Assembly (NCBI RefSeq): GCF_000374145.1
Contig: NZ_KB893653.1
Coordinates: forward strand, 133,495-197,494
Length of the DNA: 64,000 nt
Reading direction: 5' to 3'
DNA from: Neomegalonema perideroedes DSM 15528
Lineage (GTDB): Bacteria > Pseudomonadota > Alphaproteobacteria > Rhodobacterales > Rhodobacteraceae
The position numbers were made by a program, and so were the translations under genes. Each line of letters opens with the position of its first letter. Position 1 is the first letter of the stretch. The notes beneath the pieces are model-generated. The model saw nothing but the letters and a program-made list of their open reading frames with translations. It ran no database searches and was not told the DNA's origin. This document shows positions 35,833 through 44,790 of this stretch, in pieces.

Positions 35833-37338
35833 ATGGATCTTCTGACCAATCTGGCGCATGGCTTCGCGGTCGTCTTTCAGCCGATCAACCTGATGTGGTC
35901 TCTGGTGGGCGTGACGCTCGGCACGCTGATCGGGGTGCTGCCGGGGATCGGCCCGGCCCTGACCATCGCGCTTTTGCTGCCCGTCACCACCAAAATGGAC
36001 CCGGCGGCGGCCTTCATCATCTTCGGCGGCGTCTATTACGGCGCCATGTACGGCGGCTCGACCACGGCGATCCTCATCAACACGCCGGGCGAATCCGGCT
36101 CGCTGGTCACCGCCATCGACGGCAATAAGATGGCCCGCAAAGGCCGGGCTCCGGCGGCTTTGGCCACGGCGGCCATCGGCAGCTTCGTCGCGGGCTGCAT
36201 CGGCACGCTCCTGCTGGCGGCCTTCGCGCCGACCATGGTCGAATGGGCGGTGAAGATCAGCCCGGCGGATTATTTCGCTCTGGCGATTCTGGCCTTCGTC
36301 TCGGTCTCCTGCCTTTTGGGACGCTCGGTGCTGGCGGGGCTGCTCTCGCTGCTGATGGGCGTGGCCATCGCGCTGGTGGGCATCGACGGCCAGTCCGGAC
36401 AGGCCCGCTACGCCTTCGGCGAGCCCTCGCTGATGAATGGAATCGGCGTGGTGGTGGTGATCGTCTCGCTTTTCGCGGTGGCCGAGGCTTTGTCTCTGGC
36501 GGCGGATCCCAAGGCGCGCTCGGAGGAGATCACGCCGCTGAAGGGCCGCGTGCTCATGACCCGCGAGGACGTCCGGCGTTCGTGGAAGCCTTGGCTGCGC
36601 GGCGCGGCCATCGGCTTTCCCTTCGGGGCTCTGCCTGCGGGCGGCGCCGAGATCCCGACCTTCCTGTCCTATTCCCTCGAACGCAAGCTTTCGGACCATC
36701 CCGAGGAGTTCGGAGAGGGCGCCATCGAAGGCGTGGCGGGCCCCGAGGCCGCCAATAACGCGGCGGTGGCGGGCGTCATGGCGCCGCTTCTGGCGCTGGG
36801 TCTGCCGACTTCGGCCACGGCGGCCATTCTGCTGGCGGCTTTCCAGCAATATGGCCTTCAGCCCGGCCCGACGCTCTTCAGCGGGGATTCGACCCTCGTC
36901 TGGAGCCTCATCGCGAGCCTGTTGCTCGGCAATCTCATGCTGCTTTTGCTGAATCTGCCGATGGCGGGGCTCTGGGCGCGTCTACTTTACATTCCGCGGC
37001 CTTTCCTTTACGCGGGGATCCTCGTCTTCGCGACGCTCGGCGTTTACGGCGCTTCGCGCTCGCTCAACGACGTGATCTTCATGCTGGTCGTCGGCTTGAT
37101 GGGATTCGCCATGCGGCGTCTGGATTTCCCCATCGCGCCGATGGTGGTGGGTCTGGTGCTCGGGCCGATGGCCGAGCAGCATTTCCGCCGCGCCATGCAG
37201 ATCTCGCAAGACGACTGGACTGTCTTCTTCACCAGCACGCCCGCCGGACCGCTCTTGGCCCTTGCGGCGATTCTGGCGATCGCGCCGCCGCTGATCCGGC
37301 GCTGGCGGCGGAGAAGCGCGCAGACGGCGCCGGCGTGA
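35833..37338 (+). CDS. tctA: Tripartite tricarboxylate transporter, large membrane subunit
   Basis: 501 residues from ATG 35833, usual for Tct[18 protein letters not shown] and [39 protein letters not shown] are the signature of the family; a second related segment is [26 protein letters not shown] and [15 protein letters not shown], and [28 protein letters not shown] closes it. About eleven to twelve membrane segments. It forms the transport channel driven by ion gradients. A 119-bp gap with a palindrome separates it from tctB, so its expression may be tuned relative to tctC. Confidence 0.96.
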   Translation: MDLLTNLAHGFAVVFQPINLMWSLVGVTLGTLIGVLPGIGPALTIALLLPVTTKMDPAAAFIIFGGVYYGAMYGGSTTAILINTPGESGSLVTAIDGNKMARKGRAPAALATAAIGSFVAGCIGTLLLAAFAPTMVEWAVKISPADYFALAILAFVSVSCLLGRSVLAGLLSLLMGVAIALVGIDGQSGQARYAFGEPSLMNGIGVVVVIVSLFAVAEALSLAADPKARSEEITPLKGRVLMTREDVRRSWKPWLRGAAIGFPFGALPAGGAEIPTFLSYSLERKLSDHPEEFGEGAIEGVAGPEAANNAAVAGVMAPLLALGLPTSATAAILLAAFQQYGLQPGPTLFSGDSTLVWSLIASLLLGNLMLLLLNLPMAGLWARLLYIPRPFLYAGILVFATLGVYGASRSLNDVIFMLVVGLMGFAMRRLDFPIAPMVVGLVLGPMAEQHFRRAMQISQDDWTVFFTSTPAGPLLALAAILAIAPPLIRRWRRRSAQTAPA

Positions 37339-37374
37339 GCGCTCCCCACGGAGGAGCGCCAAGGAGAAGCTTGA

Positions 37375-38034
37375 ATGCTCGGTGAGCTGACGGCGCTGGG
37401 TCAGGTCATTCTGATCGACCTCGTGCTGGCCGCGGATAATGCGGTCGTCGTGGGCATGGCGGCGGCGGGGGTGGAGCCCGCGCGTCGCAAACAGGTGGTG
37501 TTCTGGGGGATCGCGGCGGCGGTCGTCATCCGGATCATCTTCGCGCTGCTGACGGTGCAGCTGCTTCAGGTGCCTTATCTGAAGATCGCGGGCGCTTTGC
37601 TGCTGCTCTGGGTCTGCTGGAAGATGTGGCGCGAGATCGCCGCCCATTCCGACCAGACGGAGACGGCGGAAGGCGGCGCGTCTCAGCATAAGAGCTTCGT
37701 GCAGGCTCTGATTCAGGTGGTGGTCGCCGACGTCTCCATGTCGCTGGACAACGTGCTGGCCGTGGCGGGCGCCGCCCAGGACCATACCTGGGTCTTGGTG
37801 GTGGGGCTGATCTTCTCGGTGGCGCTGATGGGCGTGGCCGCGACCTTCGTCGCCGAGCTTCTGGCCAAATATAAATGGATCGCCTGGATCGGCCTTGTGG
37901 TGATCCTCTATGTGGCGCTGAACATGCTCTTCCACGGCTGGGCCGACGTGGCCTGCGAAAAGGCCGACGAAGTCTGCCGCGCCTATTGGGAGGGCGGCCT
38001 GCTCGGCGCTTTGAGGGGCGGCTCGCCCGCCTGA
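37375..38034 (+). CDS. TerC-family integral membrane protein
   Basis: 219 residues. The paired motifs LIDLVLAADNAVVVGMAAAGV and VADVSMSLDNVLAVAGAA, with acidic residues inside membrane helices, define the TerC/YjbE/YkoY type. About seven membrane segments. Members export Mn2+ or load metals onto secreted enzymes; which applies here is not decidable. The 36-bp gap to tctA is too short to hold a yybP-ykoY manganese riboswitch, so transcription from tctA may continue into it. Confidence 0.92.
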   Translation: MLGELTALGQVILIDLVLAADNAVVVGMAAAGVEPARRKQVVFWGIAAAVVIRIIFALLTVQLLQVPYLKIAGALLLLWVCWKMWREIAAHSDQTETAEGGASQHKSFVQALIQVVVADVSMSLDNVLAVAGAAQDHTWVLVVGLIFSVALMGVAATFVAELLAKYKWIAWIGLVVILYVALNMLFHGWADVACEKADEVCRAYWEGGLLGALRGGSPA

Positions 38035-38062
38035 TCCCCCGCCTGAAGCCCTGAAACAAGGC

Positions 38063-38090
38063 CCTCCCCGCCCGGCGGGGAGGGTTTTTC
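38063..38090 (+). terminator. Intrinsic terminator after the TerC-like gene
   Basis: CCCTCCCCGC-CCG-GCGGGGAGGG followed by TTTTT. It stands between the convergent TerC-like gene (plus) and tpiA (minus) and closes the tct-terC run. Confidence 0.92.
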
Positions 38091-38094
38091 GTCT

Positions 38095-38829
38095 TCAGGC
38101 GGCGGCCTGAAGGATCGGCAGGAACTCCGCCGCCGTCAGGCTGGCGCCTCCGACCAGAGCCCCGTCGACGTTCGGGACCGCGAAGAGCTCGGCGGCGTTC
38201 GCGGGCTTGACCGAACCGCCGTAGAGAATGCGGAAGTTCTCGCCTTCAGCGCCGAAACGCCCGACCAGAGCCGCCCGAAGAGCCGCATGGATCTCGCGGA
38301 CGTCCTCCGGCGTGGCGGCGCGGCCCGTGCCGATGGCCCAGACGGGTTCATAGGCCACGACGACCTCCGCCGCCGTCGCGCCTTCCGGGAGGGAGCCCGC
38401 AAGCTGGCTCCCGACCACCGCGACGGCCTGTCCGGCCTCGCGCTGCTCCAGAGTCTCGCCGACGCAGACGATCGCCAGAAGCCCGGCCCTTTTCGCGGCT
38501 TCGGCCTTGGCCCGCACTTGGGCGTCGGTTTCGCCGTGATCGGCGCGGCGCTCGGAATGCCCGAGGACGACCGCCGAGGCCCCCGCGTCGCGGAGCATCT
38601 CCGCCGAGAGGTCGCCCGTATGGGCGCCCGAGGGCTTGGCGTGGCAATCCTGTCCGCCCAGCGCCAGACCCCGCCCGGCCAGAGCCGCGATCAGAGTCGC
38701 CGGAGGACAAATCAGGGCGTCGGCGCCCGAGACGGCGGCGGCGCCCGCGCTGATCCGGTCGAATTCGGCGAGGCTGGCGACGAGTCCGTTCATCTTCCAG
38801 TTTCCGGCGACGAGCTTGCGGCGGCTCAT
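38095..38829 (-). CDS. tpiA: Triosephosphate isomerase
   Basis: 244 residues from ATG 38829. [11 protein letters not shown] contains the catalytic Lys; VVLGHSERR holds the electrophilic His, [13 protein letters not shown] the catalytic Glu, and ILYGGSVKP with [11 protein letters not shown] bind the phosphate. It interconverts dihydroxyacetone phosphate and glyceraldehyde 3-phosphate. The start overlaps the tfoX stop by 4 bp (ATGA). Full length and intact. Confidence 0.97.
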   Translation of the reverse strand: MSRRKLVAGNWKMNGLVASLAEFDRISAGAAAVSGADALICPPATLIAALAGRGLALGGQDCHAKPSGAHTGDLSAEMLRDAGASAVVLGHSERRADHGETDAQVRAKAEAAKRAGLLAIVCVGETLEQREAGQAVAVVGSQLAGSLPEGATAAEVVVAYEPVWAIGTGRAATPEDVREIHAALRAALVGRFGAEGENFRILYGGSVKPANAAELFAVPNVDGALVGGASLTAAEFLPILQAAA

Positions 38830-39212
38830 GCGGGGTCTCCTTTCGCTTGAGAGAATTTCTTCGCGCGCGAGGGCGCGGAGGCGGCCTTCAGCCGAACCGC
38901 GACGCTCCAGGCGCGGCGCGCCAGAGCGGCGGCGGCCTCCGGATCGTCCAGAGCCTCCTCGGGCAGGCGCCAATAGGGCAGATGAGAGGATTTTCCGTCC
39001 TTCTCCATCTCGAAGCGCCCGGCGGAGCCTTCGGCCTCCAGATCCATGGCGAATTCCGGATCGGCGCGCAGATAAACCGCTTCAGAGGCCAGAAGGGCGA
39101 ACATCACGCCCTCCTTATAGAGCCCCGCGCCGCCGAACATGCGGCGCGCGGAGACTCCGTCCAGATCGGCGAAGAGCTCCAGGGCTTGGGCGATCTCGGA
39201 ATCGAGGCTCAT
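38826..39212 (-). CDS. TfoX/Sxy N-terminal domain protein
   Basis: 128 residues from ATG 39212. The pattern [42 protein letters not shown] and a [21 protein letters not shown] segment is the TfoX N-terminal domain; there is no C-terminal TfoX domain. In gammaproteobacteria TfoX controls competence; short alphaproteobacterial versions are of unknown role. It is translationally coupled to tpiA. A longer upstream reading runs through palindromic repeats and is not supported. Confidence 0.85.
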   Translation of the reverse strand: MSLDSEIAQALELFADLDGVSARRMFGGAGLYKEGVMFALLASEAVYLRADPEFAMDLEAEGSAGRFEMEKDGKSSHLPYWRLPEEALDDPEAAAALARRAWSVAVRLKAASAPSRAKKFSQAKGDPA

Positions 39213-39294
39213 GATCGGGGCTCCTGAGGATCCGGCGGATGGGCCGAACCTAAAGCCCGCGGCGCGCCCGGACCAATCGACCAAAAGCCGCAGC

Positions 39295-39336
39295 GCGTTT
39301 TCACGACGCGCGGCCTCTGGCTTCGCTGAAAAACGC
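39295..39336 (-). repeat. Dispersed palindrome, family 1, copy 5 (reverse, partly decayed)
   Basis: Read on the minus strand: GCGTTTTTC-A-GCGAAGCC-AGA-GGCCGCGC-GTCGT-GAAAACGC. The outer stem and GTCGT are kept, but the inner stem has two mismatches. First of an inverted-orientation tandem pair between ybjQ and tfoX. Confidence 0.82.
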
Positions 39337-39355
39337 TTCAGCCTCTTTCTGGGTC

Positions 39356-39397
39356 GCGTTTTCACGACGCGCAGCCTTCGGCTTCGCTGAAAAACGC
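39356..39397 (-). repeat. Dispersed palindrome, family 1, copy 6 (reverse)
   Basis: Minus strand: GCGTTTTTC-A-GCGAAGCC-GAA-GGCTGCGC-GTCGT-GAAAACGC with one inner-stem mismatch. It ends 1 bp before the stop codon of the YbjQ-like gene. Confidence 0.85.
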
Positions 39398-39398
39398 T

Positions 39399-39716
39399 CT
39401 AGCGCTTCAGCGTGACCGCCGTGCCCATCAGCGTCAGAATCATCATGTTGTTGGCGCTGAAATAATCGCTGCGCAGCCCGATCACGGCCTCGGCGCCCAT
39501 CTGGCGGGCGTTCTCCTCCAGCTCGCGCAGACAATCGTCGCGGCATTGGCGGAGCATGTTCTCCAGCGTGCCCGAGCGCCCGCCCACCACGTCGCGCACG
39601 GCGGCGAAGACGTCCTTCACGATGTTCACGCCCTGAACGGATTCCGCCGTGACGATCCCGAGAACGCGGTCGATCTCGCGGCCGGGAACCTCGGGCGTGG
39701 TCATGATGAGAGTCAT
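39399..39716 (-). CDS. YbjQ/UPF0145 heavy-metal-binding-domain family protein
   Basis: 105 residues from ATG 39716. MTLIMTTPEVPGREIDRVLGIVTAESVQGVNIVKDVFAAVRDVVGGRSGTLENMLRQCRDDCLRELEENARQMGAEAVIGLR is the standard YbjQ pattern, ending MMILTLMGTAVTL. The fold is a pentameric small protein of unknown function; the 'metal-binding' name is historic. No signal peptide. It stands alone, with palindromes just after the stop. Confidence 0.92.
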   Translation of the reverse strand: MTLIMTTPEVPGREIDRVLGIVTAESVQGVNIVKDVFAAVRDVVGGRSGTLENMLRQCRDDCLRELEENARQMGAEAVIGLRSDYFSANNMMILTLMGTAVTLKR

Positions 39717-39819
39717 ATGCGGCCTCGCTTCTGAAGAAAGGCCGGAGGCGACGCGCCTCCGGTCCGGCTTCATCTCATGCGCCGAGGCCGCTCGCGCAAG
39801 CCCTCTCTTTCAGGAGCCT

Positions 39820-40635
39820 TCATTGCGCGGCCTGGAGCGGCGCGGAGGGGGCGGCGTCGCAACGCGGTTCGAAAGGGGTCATCTCCACGCCCTCGATCTC
39901 GACGCGGCCGAAAAAGCCTTGCGGCGCCTCCTCCCAATCGGTCTCCTCGGCGTCCAGCGGCTCCGAGGCCACGGCCCGTCCGCCCAATCGCCGCGAAAGA
40001 CGATGGAACAGGCTCGGGGCCTCGCCGTCGGTGGCGTAGCGGGCGATGTAGAGCGTCGCGCCGTCGGAGAGCGCGAGGGTCATCTTGAGGCAGGGCCGCG
40101 CGCCGATTCCGCGCGCCGTCTCCTCGATGAAGCCCACCATGCGCTCCAGAGCGCCCTGCGGATCGCCCTCCAGCCCGAAGCCGAGCGCCAGCAGAAACAT
40201 CAGCTCCGAATCGGTGGCGCCGCGCCGCTGGGCGTAAAGGGAATCGGGCAAAGCGGATTCCAGCGCCCGGCGGACCCAAGGATATTCCTCGATCTGGCCG
40301 TTATGCATGAAGCTCCAGCGGCCCGAGACGAAGGGATGGCAATTGGCCCGGTTCGAGGCGCCGCAGGTGGCGGCCCGCACATGGGCCAGAAACAAGGGCG
40401 AGCGCACTTGTCCGGCCAGATTGCGCAGATTCTCGTCGGACCAGGCCGGCCCCGCGTCGCGGAAGACGCCCGGCTCGGGCTTTTCGCCATACCAGGCGAC
40501 GCCGAATCCGTCGCCGTTGGTGGGGGTGCGGCCGCGAAGGGCCTGAAGGCTCTGGGCGATCAGAGACTGACGAGGCGAGGCGATCACCTCTTCGAGAAAA
40601 ATCGAGGGCCCTTTGTAAGCCGCCCAACGGCACAT
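39820..40635 (-). CDS. Class II glutamine amidotransferase (YafJ-like)
   Basis: 271 residues from ATG 40635. Processing of Met would expose the nucleophile Cys2 (MCRWAAYKG). NGDGFGVAWYG, LAHVRAAT, HNGQIEEYP and RGATDSELMFLLAL are the Ntn-amidotransferase elements. There is no second synthetase domain, so it is a stand-alone glutaminase-type protein like YafJ; the EgtC step of ergothioneine synthesis is an alternative but no egt genes are nearby. It is divergent from chvI, with 249 bp between them that hold both promoters and no recognised repeat. Confidence 0.92.
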   Translation of the reverse strand: MCRWAAYKGPSIFLEEVIASPRQSLIAQSLQALRGRTPTNGDGFGVAWYGEKPEPGVFRDAGPAWSDENLRNLAGQVRSPLFLAHVRAATCGASNRANCHPFVSGRWSFMHNGQIEEYPWVRRALESALPDSLYAQRRGATDSELMFLLALGFGLEGDPQGALERMVGFIEETARGIGARPCLKMTLALSDGATLYIARYATDGEAPSLFHRLSRRLGGRAVASEPLDAEETDWEEAPQGFFGRVEIEGVEMTPFEPRCDAAPSAPLQAAQ

Positions 40636-40884
40636 GACCGAGACTCCGACGCGGCGACGCCTCCGCGCAAAGACGAACCCGCAGATCACGCGCGGGCCTG
40701 TCATCAGGGTGTCAAGAAAAGCCCTTTCATACAAGAGGCGGAGACCCTCCCGCGACGAAAACGGCGCGGCGCGGCTTCCGCGCCTCGCTTTCCAAGGTCT
40801 GAATCCCCCGATCCGCCGCCGTGACGGCGATTGCGTTTCCTCCCGTAAAATCATAGCCTTTCGCGCGAGCGAGGAGAGCCTTTC

Positions 40885-41586
40885 ATGACCAGCATCGCCT
40901 TGGTGGACGACGACCGCAACATCCTGACCTCCGTCAGCATCGCGCTGGAGGCCGAAGGCTTCGAGGTGCGGACCTATTCCGACGGCGCCGCGGCTCTGAC
41001 GGCCCTGTCCGCCGCGCCGCCGGATCTGGCGGTCTTCGACATCAAGATGCCCCGCATGGACGGCATGGAGCTGCTCAGGCGGCTGCGGCTGAAATCGGAT
41101 CTGCCGGTGCTGTTCCTCACCTCCAAGGACGAGGAGATCGACGAGGTTCTCGGCCTGCGCATGGGCGCCGACGATTATATCCGCAAGCCTTTCTCGCAAC
41201 GTCTGCTGATCGAACGCATCCGCGCGGTGCTCCGCCGCCGCGAGGCTCAGGCCATGGATCCCGCCGAGCGCGCCGAAAAGGACAAGATCATTCAGCGCGG
41301 CAAGCTCTCGCTGGATCCGATGCGCCATTCCTGCGCCTGGAGCAACGAGCAGGTGACGCTCACCGTCACCGAATTCCTGATTCTTCAGGCTCTGGCGCTG
41401 CGGCCCGGCTTCGTCAAAAGCCGCGACCAGCTCATGGACGCCGCCTATGACGATCAGGTCTACGTCGACGACCGCACCATAGACAGCCACATCAAGCGCA
41501 TCCGCAAGAAGTTCCGCGTCGTGGACAAGGACTTCGCCTCAATCGAGACTCTTTATGGCGTCGGCTACAGATATCGCGAGGTCTGA
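40885..41586 (+). CDS. chvI: ChvI-type response regulator
   Basis: 233 residues. The receiver domain begins [14 protein letters not shown], with phospho-acceptor Asp in [19 protein letters not shown] and RKPFS; the C-terminal OmpR-type winged helix includes [30 protein letters not shown] and [16 protein letters not shown]. It matches ChvI/ExoR-system regulators that control envelope, acid-stress and central carbon genes in alphaproteobacteria. The last 32 bases overlap the start of chvG. Confidence 0.96.
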   Translation: MTSIALVDDDRNILTSVSIALEAEGFEVRTYSDGAAALTALSAAPPDLAVFDIKMPRMDGMELLRRLRLKSDLPVLFLTSKDEEIDEVLGLRMGADDYIRKPFSQRLLIERIRAVLRRREAQAMDPAERAEKDKIIQRGKLSLDPMRHSCAWSNEQVTLTVTEFLILQALALRPGFVKSRDQLMDAAYDDQVYVDDRTIDSHIKRIRKKFRVVDKDFASIETLYGVGYRYREV

Positions 41587-43255
41587 CGAGGCTGCGGAAG
41601 CCGCCTCCGCCTCCCCCTCCGCGGGCGGGGTCAGGCTTTGGGGGCTGGCGCGCAGGCTCTGGGGCACGCTCGGGCGGCGGATTCTCTTCGTCAATCTGCT
41701 GGGCCTGATCGCGCTGATGCTCGGCGTGATCGCGGTGCATCAGCCGCGCGTGGCTCTGATGGACATGCGCGTCGAGGGGCTCAAGACCAGCGCGCGGCTG
41801 CTCGCCGCGGCCGTGGCGCAATATGCTGAAAACGAGGAAGGCCGCGCCCTTGACGTGCAGCAGGCTTTCCGCCTCGTCACGGCCCTCGCGCCGCCGGTCG
41901 AGGTGCGGGTGCAGCTTTACGACCGTCAGGGCCGCCTCGGCGCCGACACCCGCGACGCGGGCGAGATCGAGGCCGCGGTGATCCTCGGCGCGCCGCTGGA
42001 GGCGCCCGCCTCTCAGCCTGTCGCCGCCGCGCATAACCTCGTGGACGGGCTGCGCACCTTTTTCACCGGGCGCGGCGGCCATGACGGGCTCCCCCTCTAT
42101 CGCGAGACCCGCCCCGCCGCCATCACCAGCGACCAAGAGGTCTGGGACGCCATGAGCTTCGGCCGCGAGACCGAGGCGCGGCGCGTCAACAGCCGGGGCG
42201 AGCTGATCATCTCGGTGGCGGCGCCCATCCGGCTGGCTTATTCCTCCATCGGGGCGGTGGTGGTCTCGACCGACGGCGGGGACATCGACACGATTTTCGC
42301 AGGAGAGCGCGCTTCGCTCTGGCGGATGTTTCTGGTGGCGGCGGCGGTTTCGGCGGGTTTGTCGGCGCTGCTGGCGGCGACCATCGCCAAGCCCATCGAG
42401 AAGCTCGCCGAGGCCGCCGAGGCCGGCGCCGCCTCCAGCGGACGCCCCCTCGCGGAGGTGCGCATCCCCGATTATTCGCGGCGCGGCGACGAAATCGGCC
42501 ATCTCTCCCAAGCCTTGCAGGCCATGACCGCCGTGCTCGGCCGCCGCATGAACGCCGTCGAGAGCTTCGCCGCCGACGTCGCTCATGAAATCAAGAATCC
42601 TCTGACCTCCCTGCGCTCGGCGGTGGAGACCATGCCCTCCGCGCGCACCGATTCCCAGCGCGAGCGCCTGCTGGAGGTGATCCGCAACGACGTGGGGCGG
42701 CTGGACCGCCTCGTCACCGACATCTCCAACGCCTCAAGGCTCGACGCCGAGCTTTTGCGCGAGGAGCAGGCGTCCTTCGACGTGGGCGCGCTCTTTGACA
42801 CGGTGATCGACGTGACCCGCCGCCATTGGGAGGCCCGCGGCCTGAGGATGGTCCGGCGCCTGCCGGAGGACGGGCCGCTGATCCTGCGCGGAGTCGAGGG
42901 CCGGTTGGGACAGGTGCTGCGCAATCTGGTGGACAACGCCGTCTCCTTCAGCCCCGAGGGCGGGACGCTGACCCTGCGCGGCTGGCGCGAGCCGAACGGC
43001 GAAATCCGCATCAGCGTCGAGGATCAGGGGCCGGGCGTGCCGGAGGAGAATCTCGAATCGGTCTTCCAGCGCTTCTACAGCGAGCGCCCCGACAGCGAGG
43101 ATTTCGGCCAGCATTCGGGGCTCGGGCTGGCGATCTCGCGCCAGATCGTCGAGGCCCATGGCGGACGGATCTGGGCCGAGAACCTCCGCCCGCCTGAGGC
43201 CGAGCCGGATTCGCCGCCTCAGGGCGCGCGGTTTCAGGTGGCCTTGCCGGGCTGA
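41555..43255 (+). CDS. chvG: ChvG-type sensor histidine kinase
   Basis: 566 residues. Membrane helices at about residues 42-62 ([19 protein letters not shown]) and 257-277 ([21 protein letters not shown]) flank a periplasmic sensor domain of about 190 residues. HAMP, H-box [19 protein letters not shown]-box [10 protein letters not shown] and G-boxes [10 protein letters not shown] and HSGLGLAIS follow. Its periplasmic part is the ExoR/acid-sensing region in relatives. The start at ATG 41555 overlaps chvI; a later start within the first 40 residues is possible. Confidence 0.95.
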   Translation: MASATDIARSDEAAEAASASPSAGGVRLWGLARRLWGTLGRRILFVNLLGLIALMLGVIAVHQPRVALMDMRVEGLKTSARLLAAAVAQYAENEEGRALDVQQAFRLVTALAPPVEVRVQLYDRQGRLGADTRDAGEIEAAVILGAPLEAPASQPVAAAHNLVDGLRTFFTGRGGHDGLPLYRETRPAAITSDQEVWDAMSFGRETEARRVNSRGELIISVAAPIRLAYSSIGAVVVSTDGGDIDTIFAGERASLWRMFLVAAAVSAGLSALLAATIAKPIEKLAEAAEAGAASSGRPLAEVRIPDYSRRGDEIGHLSQALQAMTAVLGRRMNAVESFAADVAHEIKNPLTSLRSAVETMPSARTDSQRERLLEVIRNDVGRLDRLVTDISNASRLDAELLREEQASFDVGALFDTVIDVTRRHWEARGLRMVRRLPEDGPLILRGVEGRLGQVLRNLVDNAVSFSPEGGTLTLRGWREPNGEIRISVEDQGPGVPEENLESVFQRFYSERPDSEDFGQHSGLGLAISRQIVEAHGGRIWAENLRPPEAEPDSPPQGARFQVALPG

Positions 43256-43283
43256 GAACCCCAGCTTACGCGGGGTTGATCTT

Positions 43284-43320
43284 GAGCGTTTTCCGACCAG
43301 TTTGGTTCGTTCAAACGCTC
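43284..43320 (-). repeat. Dispersed palindrome, family 2, copy 2
   Basis: Minus strand: GAGCGTTT-GAA-CGAACC-AAAC-TGGTCGG-AAAACGCTC. Outer arms match family 2 copy 1; the inner arms changed from CGATCC/GGATCG to CGAACC/GGTCG with one unpaired base. It sits 17 bp from a family 1 copy, in the place where hprK is usually found. Confidence 0.75.
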
Positions 43321-43337
43321 TCAGTTTTCGTTTGGCC

Positions 43338-43383
43338 GCGTTTTCACGACGCGAAGCCAAAACGGCTTCGCTGGAAAACGCTC
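43338..43383 (-). repeat. Dispersed palindrome, family 1, copy 7
   Basis: Minus strand: GCGTTTTC-CA-GCGAAGCC-GTTTT-GGCTTCGC-GTCGT-GAAAACGC. Both stems are perfect; the third outer base pair has changed from A-T to G-C on both arms compared with copies 1 and 2. It lies between chvG and rapZ. Confidence 0.92.
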
Positions 43384-43472
43384 TAAGCCGCGCAGAATCG
43401 CGCGGAAAATGCTTTATGCTGCGGCCGCCGCCCGCCCCGATTCCCCCGCTCGTTTCCCGCCGGAGACCCGCC

Positions 43473-44414
43473 ATGCCGACGACCCGCGACGCTCGCAACG
43501 CCGCCGCCTCAGACGCGCCCGCCGACAAGCCTCTGCCGATTCTCGTGCTCGTGGGGCCTTCGGGCTCCGGACGCAGCACCGCCGCCGCCGCTCTGGAGGA
43601 TCTCGGCTTCGCGGTGGTGGATAATCCGCCGCTCGCCCTGCTGGAGGCCGTGGCCGAGGCTCTGCGCGCCGAAACGCGCGGCGCGGAGGCGAATCGCGGC
43701 CTCGCCCTGAGCCTCGCGCCGCCCCCGCCTTCGGCCTTCGCGGCGGCGGAGGGCGGGCATCCGGTCGCCGACGCTCTGGCGCGGCTGCGCCGCCGCCCTG
43801 AATTCACCGTGACGCTGATCTATCTCGACGCCGAGGATTCGGTCCTGCTGCGCCGCTATAAGGAGACGCGCCGCCGCCATCCGCGCGGCGGCGAGGCCCT
43901 CGCCGAGGCGGTGGCTCAGGAGCGCGCGGCGCTGCGGCCTCTGCGCGCTCAGGCGGATCTGACGCTCGACACCTCGGATCTGACCCCTCACGCCCTGCGC
44001 GCCGAGATCGCCGAACGCTTCGATTCGCCCGAACGCGCCCGCATGACGATCTCGGTGGTCTCCTTCGGCTTCAAGAACGGCGCCCCCCGCGACGCCGATC
44101 TGATGTTCGACGCGCGTTTTCTGAACAACCCTTACTGGCGGCCGGAGCTGCGCCCTCTCTCGGGGCGCGAGGCGCCGGTGGCCGAGTTCATCGCCGCCGA
44201 TCCCAACGCCGGGGAATTTCTCAAACGCCTCACGGAAATGCTGAAATTCCTTTTGCCGCTTTACGAAAGCGAGGGGAAAAGCTATCTCAACATAGCTATA
44301 GGCTGCACCGGCGGCCAACATCGTTCCGTTTATGCGGCGGAAGCCGTCGCCCTCAGTCTGCGCGAAGCCGGATGGTCGCCGAAACTCCGCCACAGGGATA
44401 TGAGGGCGCCCTGA
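43473..44414 (+). CDS. rapZ: RapZ/YvcJ-type RNase adapter, nucleotide-binding
   Basis: 313 residues from ATG 43473. The P-loop reads GPSGSGRST (residues 28-36), with Arg in place of the usual Walker A Lys, followed by ALEDLGFAVVDNPP. Asp/Arg-rich YLDAEDSVLLRRYKETRRRHP and the highly conserved C-terminal IAIGCTGGQHRSVY are diagnostic. RapZ in enterobacteria guides a small RNA to RNase E and senses glucosamine 6-phosphate; in alphaproteobacteria it sits in the chvGI-hprK-rapZ-EIIA-HPr cluster and its role is less clear. A longer start at 43410 is possible. 97 bp separate it from the HPr gene. Confidence 0.93.
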   Translation: MPTTRDARNAAASDAPADKPLPILVLVGPSGSGRSTAAAALEDLGFAVVDNPPLALLEAVAEALRAETRGAEANRGLALSLAPPPPSAFAAAEGGHPVADALARLRRRPEFTVTLIYLDAEDSVLLRRYKETRRRHPRGGEALAEAVAQERAALRPLRAQADLTLDTSDLTPHALRAEIAERFDSPERARMTISVVSFGFKNGAPRDADLMFDARFLNNPYWRPELRPLSGREAPVAEFIAADPNAGEFLKRLTEMLKFLLPLYESEGKSYLNIAIGCTGGQHRSVYAAEAVALSLREAGWSPKLRHRDMRAP

Positions 44415-44511
44415 CCGAACGCCGACGGAACATGGGCGGCTTTTCATGGCCCTGTCAAAAAAACTATGATAAAACAGGCCATTGAGTTCGTCCGGATAGG
44501 GAGGCCGAACA

Positions 44512-44790
44512 ATGGATGGATTTCTGGAGCGCGATCTCGTCATCGCCAACGCCAAGGGGCTTCACGCCCGGGCGGCGGCGCGGGTCGCGGTTCTCGCCGA
44601 GGGCTACGACGCGCGCGGCGTCTTGTTCTTCGAGAATGAAGAGGCGGACATCCGCTCGATTCTCGATCTTCTGACGCTGGGCGCGGCTCAGGGCGCGCAG
44701 GTGCGTCTGCGCGTCTGGGGCGCGCAGGCCATGGAGCTGGCCGAGGCGCTGGTGGCGCTCATCCGCGCCAAATTCGGCGAAGAGGATTGA
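44512..44790 (+). CDS. HPr-family phosphocarrier protein
   Basis: 92 residues. The phosphorylatable His18 lies in NAKGLHARAAARVA, the expected active site. The regulatory serine is Ser49 in DIRSILDLLTLGAAQG. This is the HPr or NPr of the nitrogen-type phosphotransferase system, accepting phosphate from EI-Ntr. In relatives an EIIA-Man gene lies just before it and hprK, which phosphorylates the Ser, a few genes upstream; neither is found here although the Ser is kept. cutA overlaps its end by 4 bp. Confidence 0.94.
   Translation: MDGFLERDLVIANAKGLHARAAARVAVLAEGYDARGVLFFENEEADIRSILDLLTLGAAQGAQVRLRVWGAQAMELAEALVALIRAKFGEED

Noticed and set aside
37339-37374. A yybP-ykoY manganese riboswitch before the TerC-like gene
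   Set aside because: The gap is only 36 bp, too short for the aptamer.
40634-40888. An 84-residue open frame between the amidotransferase and chvI genes
   Set aside because: Arg-rich, with no motif or ribosome-binding site, and lies in the divergent promoter region.
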